Made by a program: the position numbers and the translations under genes. From NCBI RefSeq assembly GCF_000284515.1, contig NC_017668.1, positions 3,286,001 to 3,350,000 of the forward strand: a DNA stretch of 64,000 bases, in the 5' to 3' direction. The notes beneath the pieces are model-generated. The model saw nothing but the letters and a program-made list of their open reading frames with translations. It was not told the DNA's origin and ran no database searches. Of this stretch, positions 1 to 7,941 are shown one piece after another (the first letter of the stretch is position 1; each line of letters starts with the position of its first letter). This stretch comes from Halobacillus halophilus DSM 2266. GTDB taxonomy: Bacteria; Bacillota; Bacilli; Bacillales; Halobacillaceae.

Positions 1-74
1 TCTCTAGCTCTCCCTATAGATCTCGTGCTTAATAACATCACCAGATTCAAGTAAGCAAAAATAAAATCAAAAGA

Positions 75-998
75 ATGGGTGTGTATCTAATGCAAAGCCA
101 TGACCACGCAATTTCCATCAACGAATCACCAAGCAAAATAGCACTTGTGACCGGAGCCAATTCCGGCATGGGACTCGCCACCACCGTCGAACTTCTGAAA
201 AAAGATTATTATGTCGTTATGCTATGCCGCAGCGAGCAGCGTGGGAAAGAAGCGTTGCAAATTGCGAAGGAGCAAAGTAATCGTGAACACGTGGAACTGA
301 TGCTTTGTGACCTGGGTTCTCTCCATAGTATCCGTCAATTTGCCGAGGCATTTAACGAGCGCTTCTCCAAACTTGATGCTCTCATTAATAATGCGGGCGT
401 CGTCACCACGAAGCGAACGACTACCTCGGACGGCTTCGAAAGTATGCTCGGAATCAATCACCTCGGGCACTTCTTATTAACTAATCTTCTTCTTGAAAAA
501 ATAAAGCGATCGGAACAGGGACGAATTGTCACCGTATCTTCCGGTGCTCATAAAGTCGGGAAAATTCATTTTGACGATCCTCATCTAAAGAATAACTTCA
601 GTGTTATTAAGGGCTACGGACAATCGAAACTCGCTAACATCCTATTTACCGTGAAATTAGATGAACTTCTCCAAAACACTACCGTCAAGGCGAACTGTGT
701 GCACCCTGGAGCCGTCAGTACGAGTCTTGGCATTAACCGGGATACTGGTTTCGGCAAAACCATCCACTCTGTTTTGAGACCCTTTTTCCAAACTCCAGAG
801 CAAGGGGCAGATACGGCTGTCTATTTAGCCACGTTTCCAGACCTTGATGTAAGTGGAGAATATTTTTATAAACGGGAGATAATTGAGCGCTCAACGTTAG
901 CTCAGGATAAGACACTGGCGGAGAATTTATGGGAGTGGAGTGAGCGGGAGATTGCTCTTAAAGATAAGCATCTTTTACAGGAGCTAAAAAACTCATAA
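75..998 (+). CDS. SDR family NAD(P)-dependent oxidoreductase (retinol dehydrogenase-like)
   Basis: Classical short-chain dehydrogenase of about 300 residues, probably cytosolic. The Rossmann glycine motif TGANSGMG lies at residues 26-33, NNAG at 105-108, the catalytic Ser at about 155-156 and the YxxxK pair at Y181/K185. Length and motifs fit the RDH/WWOX-like subgroup, which is NADP-dependent in many members; the substrate cannot be read from the sequence. The start is uncertain: ATG at 75 has no clear ribosome-binding site and an in-frame ATG at 90 is equally possible. It stands alone, with a short inverted repeat after the stop. Family assignment is firm, substrate unknown. Confidence 0.85.
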   Translation: MGVYLMQSHDHAISINESPSKIALVTGANSGMGLATTVELLKKDYYVVMLCRSEQRGKEALQIAKEQSNREHVELMLCDLGSLHSIRQFAEAFNERFSKLDALINNAGVVTTKRTTTSDGFESMLGINHLGHFLLTNLLLEKIKRSEQGRIVTVSSGAHKVGKIHFDDPHLKNNFSVIKGYGQSKLANILFTVKLDELLQNTTVKANCVHPGAVSTSLGINRDTGFGKTIHSVLRPFFQTPEQGADTAVYLATFPDLDVSGEYFYKREIIERSTLAQDKTLAENLWEWSEREIALKDKHLLQELKNS

Positions 999-1200
999 GA
1001 TCAGTCAAACGAGTTCCATACGGACTTTTCTTCCCTTGCCCGCTTCTGGTGAGCAGGATTTTTTATACTCATTATAGAATACAAATTATTACAATTAAGT
1101 TAAATATAACCTTAACAGCTATCATCCGTCCCCTTTACCTGTTATGGTTTAGAAACCATCAAACATTGACGTAAGAGACGACTGAAGATATAACGATGGT

Positions 1201-1232
1201 AAAACCCTGGCTGCTAAGCTAGGGTTTTTTTA
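1201..1232 (+). terminator. Rho-independent terminator-like hairpin
   Basis: Inverted repeat AACCCTgGC / GCtAGGGTT around a 6-base loop, followed by a run of seven T. It lies 200 bases after the SDR stop, so it may end a longer SDR transcript or an unannotated short transcript from the AT-rich stretch at 1080-1200. Confidence 0.6.
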
Positions 1233-1250
1233 TATTAAACAAAAACACTT

Positions 1251-1400
1251 TTAATCTAAATTCTGGAGATCATTTAATAACTTGTCTAGTTCCTATGAAA
1301 TTTTTAGTAGATCATCGTATTCAGCATTATCTACATAGGCTTCGTACAATTGCTTTCTAAGAATTTCAATCTTAATTTCCAATTCTCCTCTATTATTCAA
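1251..1400 (-). pseudogene. Spo0E-family aspartyl-phosphate phosphatase with stop in the signature motif
   Basis: A 50-codon reading frame starts at TTG 1400 behind an AAGGTGG ribosome-binding site. It reads as a typical Spo0E-like two-helix protein: an N-terminal helix (LEIKIEILRKQLYEAY) and a C-terminal helix (ELDKLLNDLQNLD). The family signature is SQELD; here codon 36, at 1295-1293, is TAG, giving S-stop-ELD. A single CAG-to-TAG change explains it. Spo0E proteins dephosphorylate Spo0A~P and delay sporulation, and the SQELD motif contacts the aspartyl phosphate. As written the product would be a 35-residue fragment without the active motif. The rest of the frame is intact, so the inactivation looks recent. 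Confidence 0.75.
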
Positions 1401-1732
1401 GGAACCACCTTCCTACATAAACCATAAATACCCCGATGAAATATCTGGTAATCGTGGAAATTCTAAAAAAATCGACAAAATTTTCACGATGCTAAATAAC
1501 ATCTTTGTTCTTAGGTAATTTTATATAGTTAATTCCTTTTAAATGGTTAATAAGCAATATATTAGTCTTCCATACGCGAGTAATTCATCTAGGTTCACTT
1601 CAAAAATAATAAAGCGCATCCCTTGCCAAATAGGACCTGTGGAGACATAATACTTCTAAAGCAAAGTCCTCTTAACTTAACTAACCAACCTTCAAAAACA
1701 CGGACTGAGTTTAACCGAGGGAGGCTTTAACT
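1401..1732. other. Intergenic region, no gene seen
   Basis: This 330-base AT-rich stretch holds the promoter area of the leftward Spo0E relic and of the rightward VOC gene. I see no reading frame with a ribosome-binding site and no convincing RNA structure. Confidence 0.5.
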
Positions 1733-2587
1733 ATGGAATCAGTATTTTTCCAATCTCCATCCACTTATGTAGGAACCGTAGAATTAAACGTTCAGCAATT
1801 AACAAGATCGATTCAGTTTTATACGGATGTTATCGGGCTCCGGGTCATCGAACAAACGGAACATAAAGCCGTTTTGTCGGCTGATGGCACACGGGCTCTC
1901 CTCACGATCGAGCAGTCTTCTTTTTTTCAGCCAAAAGGGAAATCCACCGCCGGTCTGTATCACTTTGCCCTTCTCTTACCGGACCGGCTCTCGTTAGCCA
2001 AAGTATACAAGCACCTCGCTGACCGCGGAATACGACTCGGCGCAGCCGATCACCTGGTTAGTGAAGCGCTGTACTTGAATGATCCCGATGGCAATGGAAT
2101 CGAAATCTACCGGGATCGCCCTTCCAAAACGTGGACTTGGCATGATGGAAAAGTCGCCATGACCGTGGATCCGCTCGATTCTAAAGGTATTCTTGCGGAG
2201 TTAAACGGAGACCAGTGGGAAGGGCTTCCTGCAGATACGATTATAGGCCACGTCCACCTTCACGTTCATGACTTAGACCAGGCCCGGCATTTCTACTGTG
2301 ACGGCTTAGGATTCGAGATCACTTCCGATCAATTGAACCAGGCTTTGTTCCTATCTTCGAATGGATACCATCACCACCTGGGGTTGAACACCTGGCAGGG
2401 TACAGACGCCCCACCCGCTTCCGATCAAAATGCCGGGCTTAAGCAATATACTTTGCTGTTTCCTGATCAAGCTAAAAGGGATCAAGCTGTGCAGCGCTTG
2501 AAGGAGCTGGGATATGGCAGTGAGACGGTAGATGAACAACTGATCACCAGCGATCCATCAGGAAATAGAGTCATTTTAGCTTTTTGA
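1733..2587 (+). CDS. VOC family protein (CatE-like, two-domain glyoxalase/extradiol dioxygenase fold)
   Basis: A 284-residue protein with two vicinal-oxygen-chelate domains, about residues 12-130 and 166-282. Likely metal-ligand positions are visible: HFAL in the first module and GIEIY near its end, then HVHLHVHDLDQARHFY opening the second. The architecture matches the YfiE/CatE group of Bacillaceae annotated as catechol 2,3-dioxygenase-like, but members are not all dioxygenases, so the reaction is open. The start is supported by GAGGGAGG seven bases upstream of ATG. It is monocistronic and is followed by a perfect 20-bp-stem hairpin. Confidence 0.85.
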   Translation: MESVFFQSPSTYVGTVELNVQQLTRSIQFYTDVIGLRVIEQTEHKAVLSADGTRALLTIEQSSFFQPKGKSTAGLYHFALLLPDRLSLAKVYKHLADRGIRLGAADHLVSEALYLNDPDGNGIEIYRDRPSKTWTWHDGKVAMTVDPLDSKGILAELNGDQWEGLPADTIIGHVHLHVHDLDQARHFYCDGLGFEITSDQLNQALFLSSNGYHHHLGLNTWQGTDAPPASDQNAGLKQYTLLFPDQAKRDQAVQRLKELGYGSETVDEQLITSDPSGNRVILAF

Positions 2588-2610
2588 AATGATGAAAACC
2601 ATATTGTATT

Positions 2611-2654
2611 AAACCAACGCACGTGTCAAAAGTATTTGACACGTGCGTTGGTTT
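2611..2654. repeat. Perfect 20-bp inverted repeat; terminator and possible operator
   Basis: Arms at 2611-2630 and 2635-2654 are exact reverse complements around the loop AGTA. The outer sequence AAACC/GGTTTTTATT can act as a terminator for the VOC gene. The inner arms contain GTGTCAAA / TTTGACAC. A further half-site, ATATTTGACAC, recurs at 2679-2689 just before the Xre gene, and TTGACA at 2636-2641 can serve as a -35 box. Confidence 0.8.
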
Positions 2655-2714
2655 TTATTACCATCAAACTGTAAAAGATATTTGACACCTCTAGCAAAAA
2701 GGACTGATACGAAT

Positions 2715-2903
2715 TTGAAAAATGAGATCAAGACGTCAAGGGAGAAATTGGGTGTTTCCCAGGGAAAACTCGCTTCTCTCTGCTACGTGAGCCGGCAAAC
2801 AATAAACGCTATTGAAAACAATAAGTATGACCCGAGTTTACAGCTCGCATTTAATATTGCGAAGCATTTAGGAACCACCGTTGATCAAATATTTTCACCA
2901 TAA
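2715..2903 (+). CDS. Small Xre/HTH_3 transcriptional regulator
   Basis: A helix-turn-helix protein of about 62 residues, almost entirely the DNA-binding domain (REKLGVSQGKLASLCYVSRQ then TINAIENNKYDPSLQLAFNI). I start it at TTG 2715, where the family's usual N-terminus begins; AAAAAGGACT lies about ten bases upstream. It matches the compact regulators often paired with a small membrane protein in Firmicutes. The next gene begins 23 bases downstream, so the two probably form one transcript. The GTGTCAAA palindrome and half-site upstream may be its own operator (inference). Confidence 0.8.
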   Translation: MKNEIKTSREKLGVSQGKLASLCYVSRQTINAIENNKYDPSLQLAFNIAKHLGTTVDQIFSP

Positions 2904-2926
2904 TACTATCAGGAGGGAAAAAAGAA

Positions 2927-3244
2927 ATGAGTCTTTTTTTAACAAACTTAGTGGTGCCCTTTATCTGGCTTGCAGTGGTAGGGTGGTTATCCGGCAGTAA
3001 AGATTTTATATTTAAACCAAAAGAGGACGAGCGCAAAGAGTGGATCAAACAAAAAGCAGTCGTGCAAAGCTGGGCTACTCTGATCCTTTTTCTACTTTCA
3101 AATTTCCTATTCGATTTCTTTAACGTTGGGGATCCGCGCTTAGAGGGTTTCAAAATGCAATATCCTGAACTATTTTACTTAGCCATCCTGCTGGTAAGCT
3201 ACATCATATTTTACATAATGAATGGTAGAAAAGTGAGCGCATAG
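2927..3244 (+). CDS. Small integral membrane protein paired with Xre regulator
   Basis: A 105-residue protein with three likely transmembrane segments: about 3-22, 45-64 and 82-100. A charged cytoplasmic loop (KPKEDERKEWIKQK) lies between the first two. It starts at ATG after CAGGAGGG with 8-base spacing and sits 23 bases after the regulator. Hydrophobic partner proteins of this kind are common next to small Xre regulators. I recognise no enzymatic motif, so function is unknown. Confidence 0.7.
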   Translation: MSLFLTNLVVPFIWLAVVGWLSGSKDFIFKPKEDERKEWIKQKAVVQSWATLILFLLSNFLFDFFNVGDPRLEGFKMQYPELFYLAILLVSYIIFYIMNGRKVSA

Positions 3245-3311
3245 ACTGTAAGCAGAGAACTTCCACTCGCATCGTTCAAATGGCGAAAATTTAGAGAATG
3301 GAGCTGATCGA

Positions 3312-3500
3312 GTGACGGATCATAAAGACTATGATGAACCTTTTAATGACACGGCAGACCATCAGCAGAACATCGAAGGATATCCTAAACCAAGTGATGG
3401 CAGACTTCCGTTACCGATACGGTTGATTGGTTACTTTCTATTCGGAGGAATCTTACTCATGGTTCTTGCAGGCTTACTGGGAAACGTTTTGTTTAACTAA
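3312..3500 (+). CDS. Single-span membrane protein, hypothetical
   Basis: A 62-residue product with an acidic, His- and Asp-rich soluble N-terminus of about 38 residues and one C-terminal transmembrane helix (about 39-60). It starts with GTG at 3312; GGAG nine bases upstream supports this. It lies 67 bases after the previous small membrane protein on the same strand and may share its transcript. A strong terminator follows. No family recognised. Confidence 0.6.
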   Translation: MTDHKDYDEPFNDTADHQQNIEGYPKPSDGRLPLPIRLIGYFLFGGILLMVLAGLLGNVLFN

Positions 3501-3573
3501 GGATACATAAGTATGAATGGGAACCAGTACCAAGGATCTTTTTTCTAAACAAATGATAAAAAGAAAGCAGTCA

Positions 3574-3604
3574 TGAAGGTTTTCCCTCCATGACTGCTTT
3601 TTTT
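3574..3604. terminator. Bidirectional terminator
   Basis: Stem AAAGCAGTCATG / CATGACTGCTTT with T runs on both strands. It lies between convergent genes ending at 3500 (+) and 3603 (-) and overlaps the end of the leftward gene. Confidence 0.85.
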
Positions 3605-4730
3605 ACTGATAATTAATAATCGCCGGATTAGGATCAAGCGTCAGGACCTCTTCAGGAGTTAAGACAGGTTCATCTTTATTATAGAAGATTTTAAATCCGC
3701 CATACTGGACCGCTTCATTCCGTACGAACTTACGATAGAGCGACATCTTCGTCGCAGCAGGCCCCCATCCATCATAGTTCAAGGCGACTTCTATATTTTC
3801 GGTCGGCTCGATCGCTTCTTTATTCGTTAAGGCCTCATCCATAAACTGATGAACGAGTACGATCTTGTCCGGCAGGTTATTTTCTTCTACCAGAGTCGAA
3901 AGATAGTCTACCGCTTCCTGCACTTCCGCTCCATCCACCTGTCCAAGATCGATGCCCGGTGTTTCCCCTTCCTCGACATGGAATTCGGTATCAATGGCAA
4001 GGTGAACATGCGGAAGCTTCAGCCATTTCTCTAGTAATTTCACCTGATGAAGCACAGAGTCTGTTCCGAGCTGGACATCAAGCATCAGTAAAGCGCCGTT
4101 TTCTTTTGCAAGCTTAGCGTACTTATCAATTTGTTCTGGCGGTGTCCGCGTATAGTATTTTCCATTCGGACCCGGGTCCCTCTTAGCCACCGTTGAAATC
4201 AGCTCAATGGTTGGAATAGCGGGACGTTCTGGATCGGCATTCGAATACGCTTGCGTCTGTTCCTTTAACTTTTCCATAAGAACGTCGGGTTCCATTTCCC
4301 CGAGAATGCCCACATTGGTCGAATTCGGGTGTCCATAGTAAGCAACCAGTCGATGATCCTTTAACGGTCCATCCGTTTGATCTTCGGCTCCTTTGACGAG
4401 GGTCTCTCCCACTGGAATCATCCGTTCGCGCTCCCCTCCATGAGCCTCCACGGTAGGCATCTTCGCCAGTTGCTCTTCTGACAACTTCTCTTTCAGAGGC
4501 TTGGCATCTTCAGCCGGCTCGATCGGCTCATAGGGCTGGGGCGGCTTCGTTTCTTCTTTTTTCTTCTCTTCTGAAGAAGATTCTTCATTACTCGGCTCAT
4601 CTGAGGAAGACTTCTCCGATGAAGATTCTTCTTTTTCATTCTGATCCGTGCTTGTTGAAGAACTTTCTGTACAAGCGATTAGGAAAAAGACCAGGAGGAT
4701 GGCAGAGAAAAGCAGGCTGACTTTTTTCAC
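3603..4730 (-). CDS. Lipoprotein with Ser/Glu-rich linker and putative TIM-barrel-like domain
   Basis: A 375-residue protein with a type II signal peptide: two lysines, a hydrophobic core and lipobox LIAC, so it should be a membrane-anchored lipoprotein on the outer face. Residues about 25-65 are a low-complexity Ser/Glu/Lys linker. The globular part begins near LVAYYGHPNSTNVGILG and alternates strands and helices (LLMLDVQLG, VHLAIDTEFHV, KIVLVHQFM, VALNYDGWG), suggesting a barrel related to glycoside hydrolases. No catalytic pair can be assigned. I prefer GTG 4730 over GTG 4739 because AAGGAA then lies nine bases upstream. The gene is monocistronic. Confidence 0.7.
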   Translation of the reverse strand: MKKVSLLFSAILLVFFLIACTESSSTSTDQNEKEESSSEKSSSDEPSNEESSSEEKKKEETKPPQPYEPIEPAEDAKPLKEKLSEEQLAKMPTVEAHGGERERMIPVGETLVKGAEDQTDGPLKDHRLVAYYGHPNSTNVGILGEMEPDVLMEKLKEQTQAYSNADPERPAIPTIELISTVAKRDPGPNGKYYTRTPPEQIDKYAKLAKENGALLMLDVQLGTDSVLHQVKLLEKWLKLPHVHLAIDTEFHVEEGETPGIDLGQVDGAEVQEAVDYLSTLVEENNLPDKIVLVHQFMDEALTNKEAIEPTENIEVALNYDGWGPAATKMSLYRKFVRNEAVQYGGFKIFYNKDEPVLTPEEVLTLDPNPAIINYQ

Positions 4731-5020
4731 GATACTCACTTCCTTGTATGAAAATTTCTCAAAATCTACAACTCTATGTATCTTCTACACGTACATTAGA
4801 AACACATTCCACATATTAACATAATTAGAGTATTTATGAGTTTATTTCACATAATTGAAATAAACGTAATCCTTACTACTTTTTACCTCAACCTCGTGAA
4901 CTCAAGCATCAAGCCGTTATTCTTTCCAGAAATGATGGTCAAAATGTCTTTCGTTTCACTCTTTTCCAATAGTGGAAAATATAGACTGATTTCTTTTTTA
5001 AAAATATAGGAGGGATAGCC

Positions 5021-5764
5021 ATGAAATTAAAAGGTAAAGTTGCTGTGGTTACAGGTGGTTCTAGCGGAATTGGCGAGGCAGCAGTGAAGGATTTCTGCGA
5101 GCAGGGCGCGAAAGTGGTGATTGCCGATTTAAACGAACAGGGAAGCGAATTATCCAGTCAGTTAAATGACCAGGGTTATGAAACCGTGTTCCAAAAAACC
5201 GACGTCACGTCTGAGGAAGATATTAAGAACATGGTTCAGACGGCCGTCGGCACATTCGGTTCGCTGGATATTCTATTTGCGAATGCCGGCATTGGCGACG
5301 CTACACCGGCGCACGAGCTTTCCTATGAAGAATGGAAGAAACTGATGGATGTAAACATCAACGGCGTGTTTCTATCCAACAAATATGCGATTACCCAAAT
5401 GCTCGAACAGGAAAACGGTGGAGCCATCGTCAACAACGCTTCGATCCTGGGACACGTTGGACAGGATTCGGTAACCTCTTATGCCGCAGCCAAAGGCGGG
5501 GTTGTCAATCTTACCCGCACATTAGGGGTTACTTACGCGAAAAACAATATACGCGTAAACGCGGTATGTCCAGGCTACGTTGAAACGGCAATTCTGGAAA
5601 ATGCCGATGAGGAAATGCGCCAGGGCCTTGCAGGTGCACACCCGATTGGACGACTGGGTCAGCCTAAGGAAATTGCAAAAGCAGTCAGTTTCCTTGCGAG
5701 TGACGATGCTTCCTTTATGGTCGGAGCCAATATGCTGGTGGATGGCGGCTATACAGCGCAGTAA
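5021..5764 (+). CDS. SDR family oxidoreductase (FabG/glucose dehydrogenase-like)
   Basis: A 247-residue classical short-chain dehydrogenase. TGGSSGIGE is at residues 11-19, ANAG at 87-90, the catalytic Ser near 141, Y154xxxK158 and the C-terminal GGYTAQ tail. Asp36 after the second strand favours NAD(H). Length and motifs match the many FabG-like dehydrogenases of Bacillaceae; true FabG is usually in the fab cluster, so this isolated copy more likely acts on a secondary alcohol, sugar or xenobiotic. The start has GGAGGG eight bases upstream. A strong terminator follows. Confidence 0.88.
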   Translation: MKLKGKVAVVTGGSSGIGEAAVKDFCEQGAKVVIADLNEQGSELSSQLNDQGYETVFQKTDVTSEEDIKNMVQTAVGTFGSLDILFANAGIGDATPAHELSYEEWKKLMDVNINGVFLSNKYAITQMLEQENGGAIVNNASILGHVGQDSVTSYAAAKGGVVNLTRTLGVTYAKNNIRVNAVCPGYVETAILENADEEMRQGLAGAHPIGRLGQPKEIAKAVSFLASDDASFMVGANMLVDGGYTAQ

Positions 5765-5794
5765 ACTTCTTTTGTCTACTGGATGCATCGTAAT

Positions 5795-5842
5795 AAAAGA
5801 AACGTAGGAGTTGCCTGCAAAAGGCAGCTCCTACGTTTCTTT
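5795..5842. terminator. Bidirectional terminator
   Basis: Stem AAGAAACGTAGGAG / CTCCTACGTTTCTT closed by a short GCC-rich inner stem. It serves the rightward SDR gene and the leftward symporter gene that ends at 5852. Confidence 0.85.
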
Positions 5843-5851
5843 GAAAACTCT

Positions 5852-7411
5852 CTAACCTATATGAGAACGCTCCTTTTTCTGTTCAGGTTCTTCCTGAGTC
5901 GTGGATCTCATCTTCTCCAGTACTTCCCTGGTAGAATCACTGATTTCCGCCTCAAAGTAAGGTTCATAGGCTTCAAGCGGTGCTTTTTTCGTAAAGTAAA
6001 CGGCAATCAGCACCCCAATCAGTGATGCCGTAACGGCGATGACAAATGGCAGTCCATACCCCATTGCCTTCGCTGCCACATACACGACCGCCCCGATGAT
6101 GATACCGGCATAGGCTCCTGCTCGGTTCATTCTCTTCCAGTACAGCCCTAAGAACACCACGAGGAAAAACGCAGCCCCAAATCCGCCATACACATAGACA
6201 AATCCCATAGCCAAGAACCATGGTGGGTTAATAGCTAAGAGAACGGCCGCGGTTGCAATTCCAAATATACTTAAGCGGAGCCAGTTCTTAAACTTCTTCT
6301 CACTGATTCGTTTTGGAGCTATATTTAAGTACACATCATAATAAAGAGAAGTGGCGCAGTGAAGCAGCATCGAATTTGCCGTGGAAATAGCCGCTGCACA
6401 GATAGCTACCAGCGTGATGCCTCCGATAATAGGCGGCGTGTACTGCTGGATGACTAAAGGAATGATGTAGTCCGTCGTTTTATCAACAGGTATGCTCGGT
6501 ACCAGTACTTTTGCACCGAGGCCAATAACGATTAGTGGCGTCATAATGAAAATCAATACAAGAATCGTACCCAGGACCTGCAAGATCGCTACTTTCACAT
6601 TTTGAGGAGCAAGCATCCTCGTGACCCAGTGAGGGGAAGAAGGAGTTCCTAACGAATTCGATATAAAAATGGAAAGTAATGCACCAATACCAAATGTCCC
6701 AAACGGAGACAGTAAAATGCCCTCTTCAAGCTCCGGCCCTCCCACATTTGTTGGCGAAGTAGTCGTTGCAAGCGTATCGACTATATTACCGATTCCACCC
6801 GTTAACGACCATACTACACCGCTCGCAAGCAATACTCCGATCATAATCAAAATCGTATTTAACGTGTCCGTGGCAGCCACAGACCAGAATCCACCTACAC
6901 TTGTAATTAATATAAATAATAAGAATCCGAAAATCGCAATTTTATAATCAATGCCCGTGATACTTGAAAAAACAATGCCAAACCCAGTCACCTGAATATT
7001 GACGAGCAGCAAATAACCGATAAACATTAAAATACCAACAATTGCCTGCAATGTACTCTTGTTCTGAAAAGGTTCAAACCTATGCCGGATAAATTCAGGG
7101 AACGTCCTGGCAGGCTTTTCCGGTCTTCTTATTTTGTAAGCAACAATAGGGATTAAGGCTCCACCGAAACACCAGCCGGCTACCCAGCCGATCACAGCCG
7201 ATACACCCGAACTGTACAAATAACCGGGGACCCCGATAACAGAAGCTACACTTACCCAAGTCGCTGCTGTGGTACCGATTCCAAGAAGAAGCCCCATTCG
7301 GTGGCCGCCCGTTGTATAGTCATCGATCGACTCTGCTTTCTTAAGACTTTTTACATTGGCCCAAATAAGAAATAGAACGTAAAAACTAAATACGAGAATA
7401 TACCATATCAT
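5852..7411 (-). CDS. Sodium:solute symporter family protein under S-box control (predicted methionine-related transporter)
   Basis: A 519-residue polytopic protein with about 13 transmembrane helices and the hallmark layout of the SSS (LeuT-fold) family; the first helix is short and followed by YTTGGHRMGLLLGIGTTAATWVS. The C-terminal 45 residues are a charged cytoplasmic tail. It should import a solute with Na+. The leader 220 bases upstream contains an SAM-I riboswitch, which is known to control methionine, cysteine and SAM genes; I therefore infer a methionine, methionine-precursor or other sulfur-compound substrate. A 44-residue membrane peptide lies 26 bases upstream in the same transcript. 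No other sulfur gene is adjacent. Confidence 0.85.
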   Translation of the reverse strand: MIWYILVFSFYVLFLIWANVKSLKKAESIDDYTTGGHRMGLLLGIGTTAATWVSVASVIGVPGYLYSSGVSAVIGWVAGWCFGGALIPIVAYKIRRPEKPARTFPEFIRHRFEPFQNKSTLQAIVGILMFIGYLLLVNIQVTGFGIVFSSITGIDYKIAIFGFLLFILITSVGGFWSVAATDTLNTILIMIGVLLASGVVWSLTGGIGNIVDTLATTTSPTNVGGPELEEGILLSPFGTFGIGALLSIFISNSLGTPSSPHWVTRMLAPQNVKVAILQVLGTILVLIFIMTPLIVIGLGAKVLVPSIPVDKTTDYIIPLVIQQYTPPIIGGITLVAICAAAISTANSMLLHCATSLYYDVYLNIAPKRISEKKFKNWLRLSIFGIATAAVLLAINPPWFLAMGFVYVYGGFGAAFFLVVFLGLYWKRMNRAGAYAGIIIGAVVYVAAKAMGYGLPFVIAVTASLIGVLIAVYFTKKAPLEAYEPYFEAEISDSTREVLEKMRSTTQEEPEQKKERSHIG

Positions 7412-7437
7412 TTGTCATTAACTTCCTTCCTGCTAGC

Positions 7438-7572
7438 TTATTTATACTTAAATATTCGTCCGGTGGCTCCCCACCGTTTTACACCTGATTTCTCCACTCT
7501 GTAACAGAGAAATGTTCCTAATAGGAAGGAAAAAATCATAGTTCCCACCCAAACCATCATCGCTAAGAACAT
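7438..7572 (-). CDS. Symporter small accessory membrane protein (44 aa)
   Basis: A short reading frame between the riboswitch and the symporter. The product has one hydrophobic helix (about residues 5-23) and a basic tail, KRWGATGRIFKYK. ATG 7572 is chosen because AGGAGG lies six bases upstream; the earlier in-frame ATG at 7578 touches the ribosome-binding site. Tiny single-span partners encoded just before SSS transporters are a recurrent arrangement in Bacillaceae, and I recall an NCBI family named for that role, but the homology is not tested here. It likely helps fold, localise or regulate the symporter. Confidence 0.7.
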   Translation of the reverse strand: MFLAMMVWVGTMIFSFLLGTFLCYRVEKSGVKRWGATGRIFKYK

Positions 7573-7632
7573 GGCCATCCTCCTTTTTCCGATTGTCTTG
7601 TATCGAACCTTTTACTGCCCTCCTTTAGAAAA

Positions 7633-7807
7633 ATTAAAAACCCTTCACTCACGAAGAGAGAAGGGCTTTGTGCAACTGTCTTTTGGTTGCCACTTGCTCT
7701 CTCATCTCCGGAATAGCTTTCGCCTTCCTCTGAAATTGGCACCGTGCATAAATCAGCCGGTTGCCGAGGCTTCACAGGGTCAGTCCCTCTGCCTCTCTCG
7801 ATAAGAA
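7633..7807 (-). promoter_or_regulatory. SAM-I (S-box) riboswitch with intrinsic terminator
   Basis: On the minus strand the leader begins CTTATCGAGAGAGGCAGAGG and continues with GACTGACCCTGTGAAGCC and CGGCAACCGG, the invariant S-box core. GGTGCCAATTTC follows, and the P1 partner GATGAG pairs with CTTATC. Downstream, CCCTTC..GAAGGG with a TTCG loop and a T run (7633-7668) forms the terminator. In the known mechanism SAM binding stabilises the aptamer and lets the terminator form, so the downstream genes are expressed when SAM or methionine is low. It controls the 44-residue peptide and the symporter. Confidence 0.95.
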
Positions 7808-7941
7808 AATTCAAAATATTCAAATGTTATTTAGATTTCATTCTATCATACCCCTATATTTCGTCAATTCATTATTGGAAATTAGTAAAAACACTGAAAA
7901 GAATCATAGAGTAAAAGCGATCGTCCATACTGAACCATAAC

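Noticed and set aside
7563-7823. Open frame of 86 codons on the minus strand
   Set aside because: It lies within the SAM-I riboswitch and its terminator; conserved RNA motifs explain the sequence, and there is no start signal.
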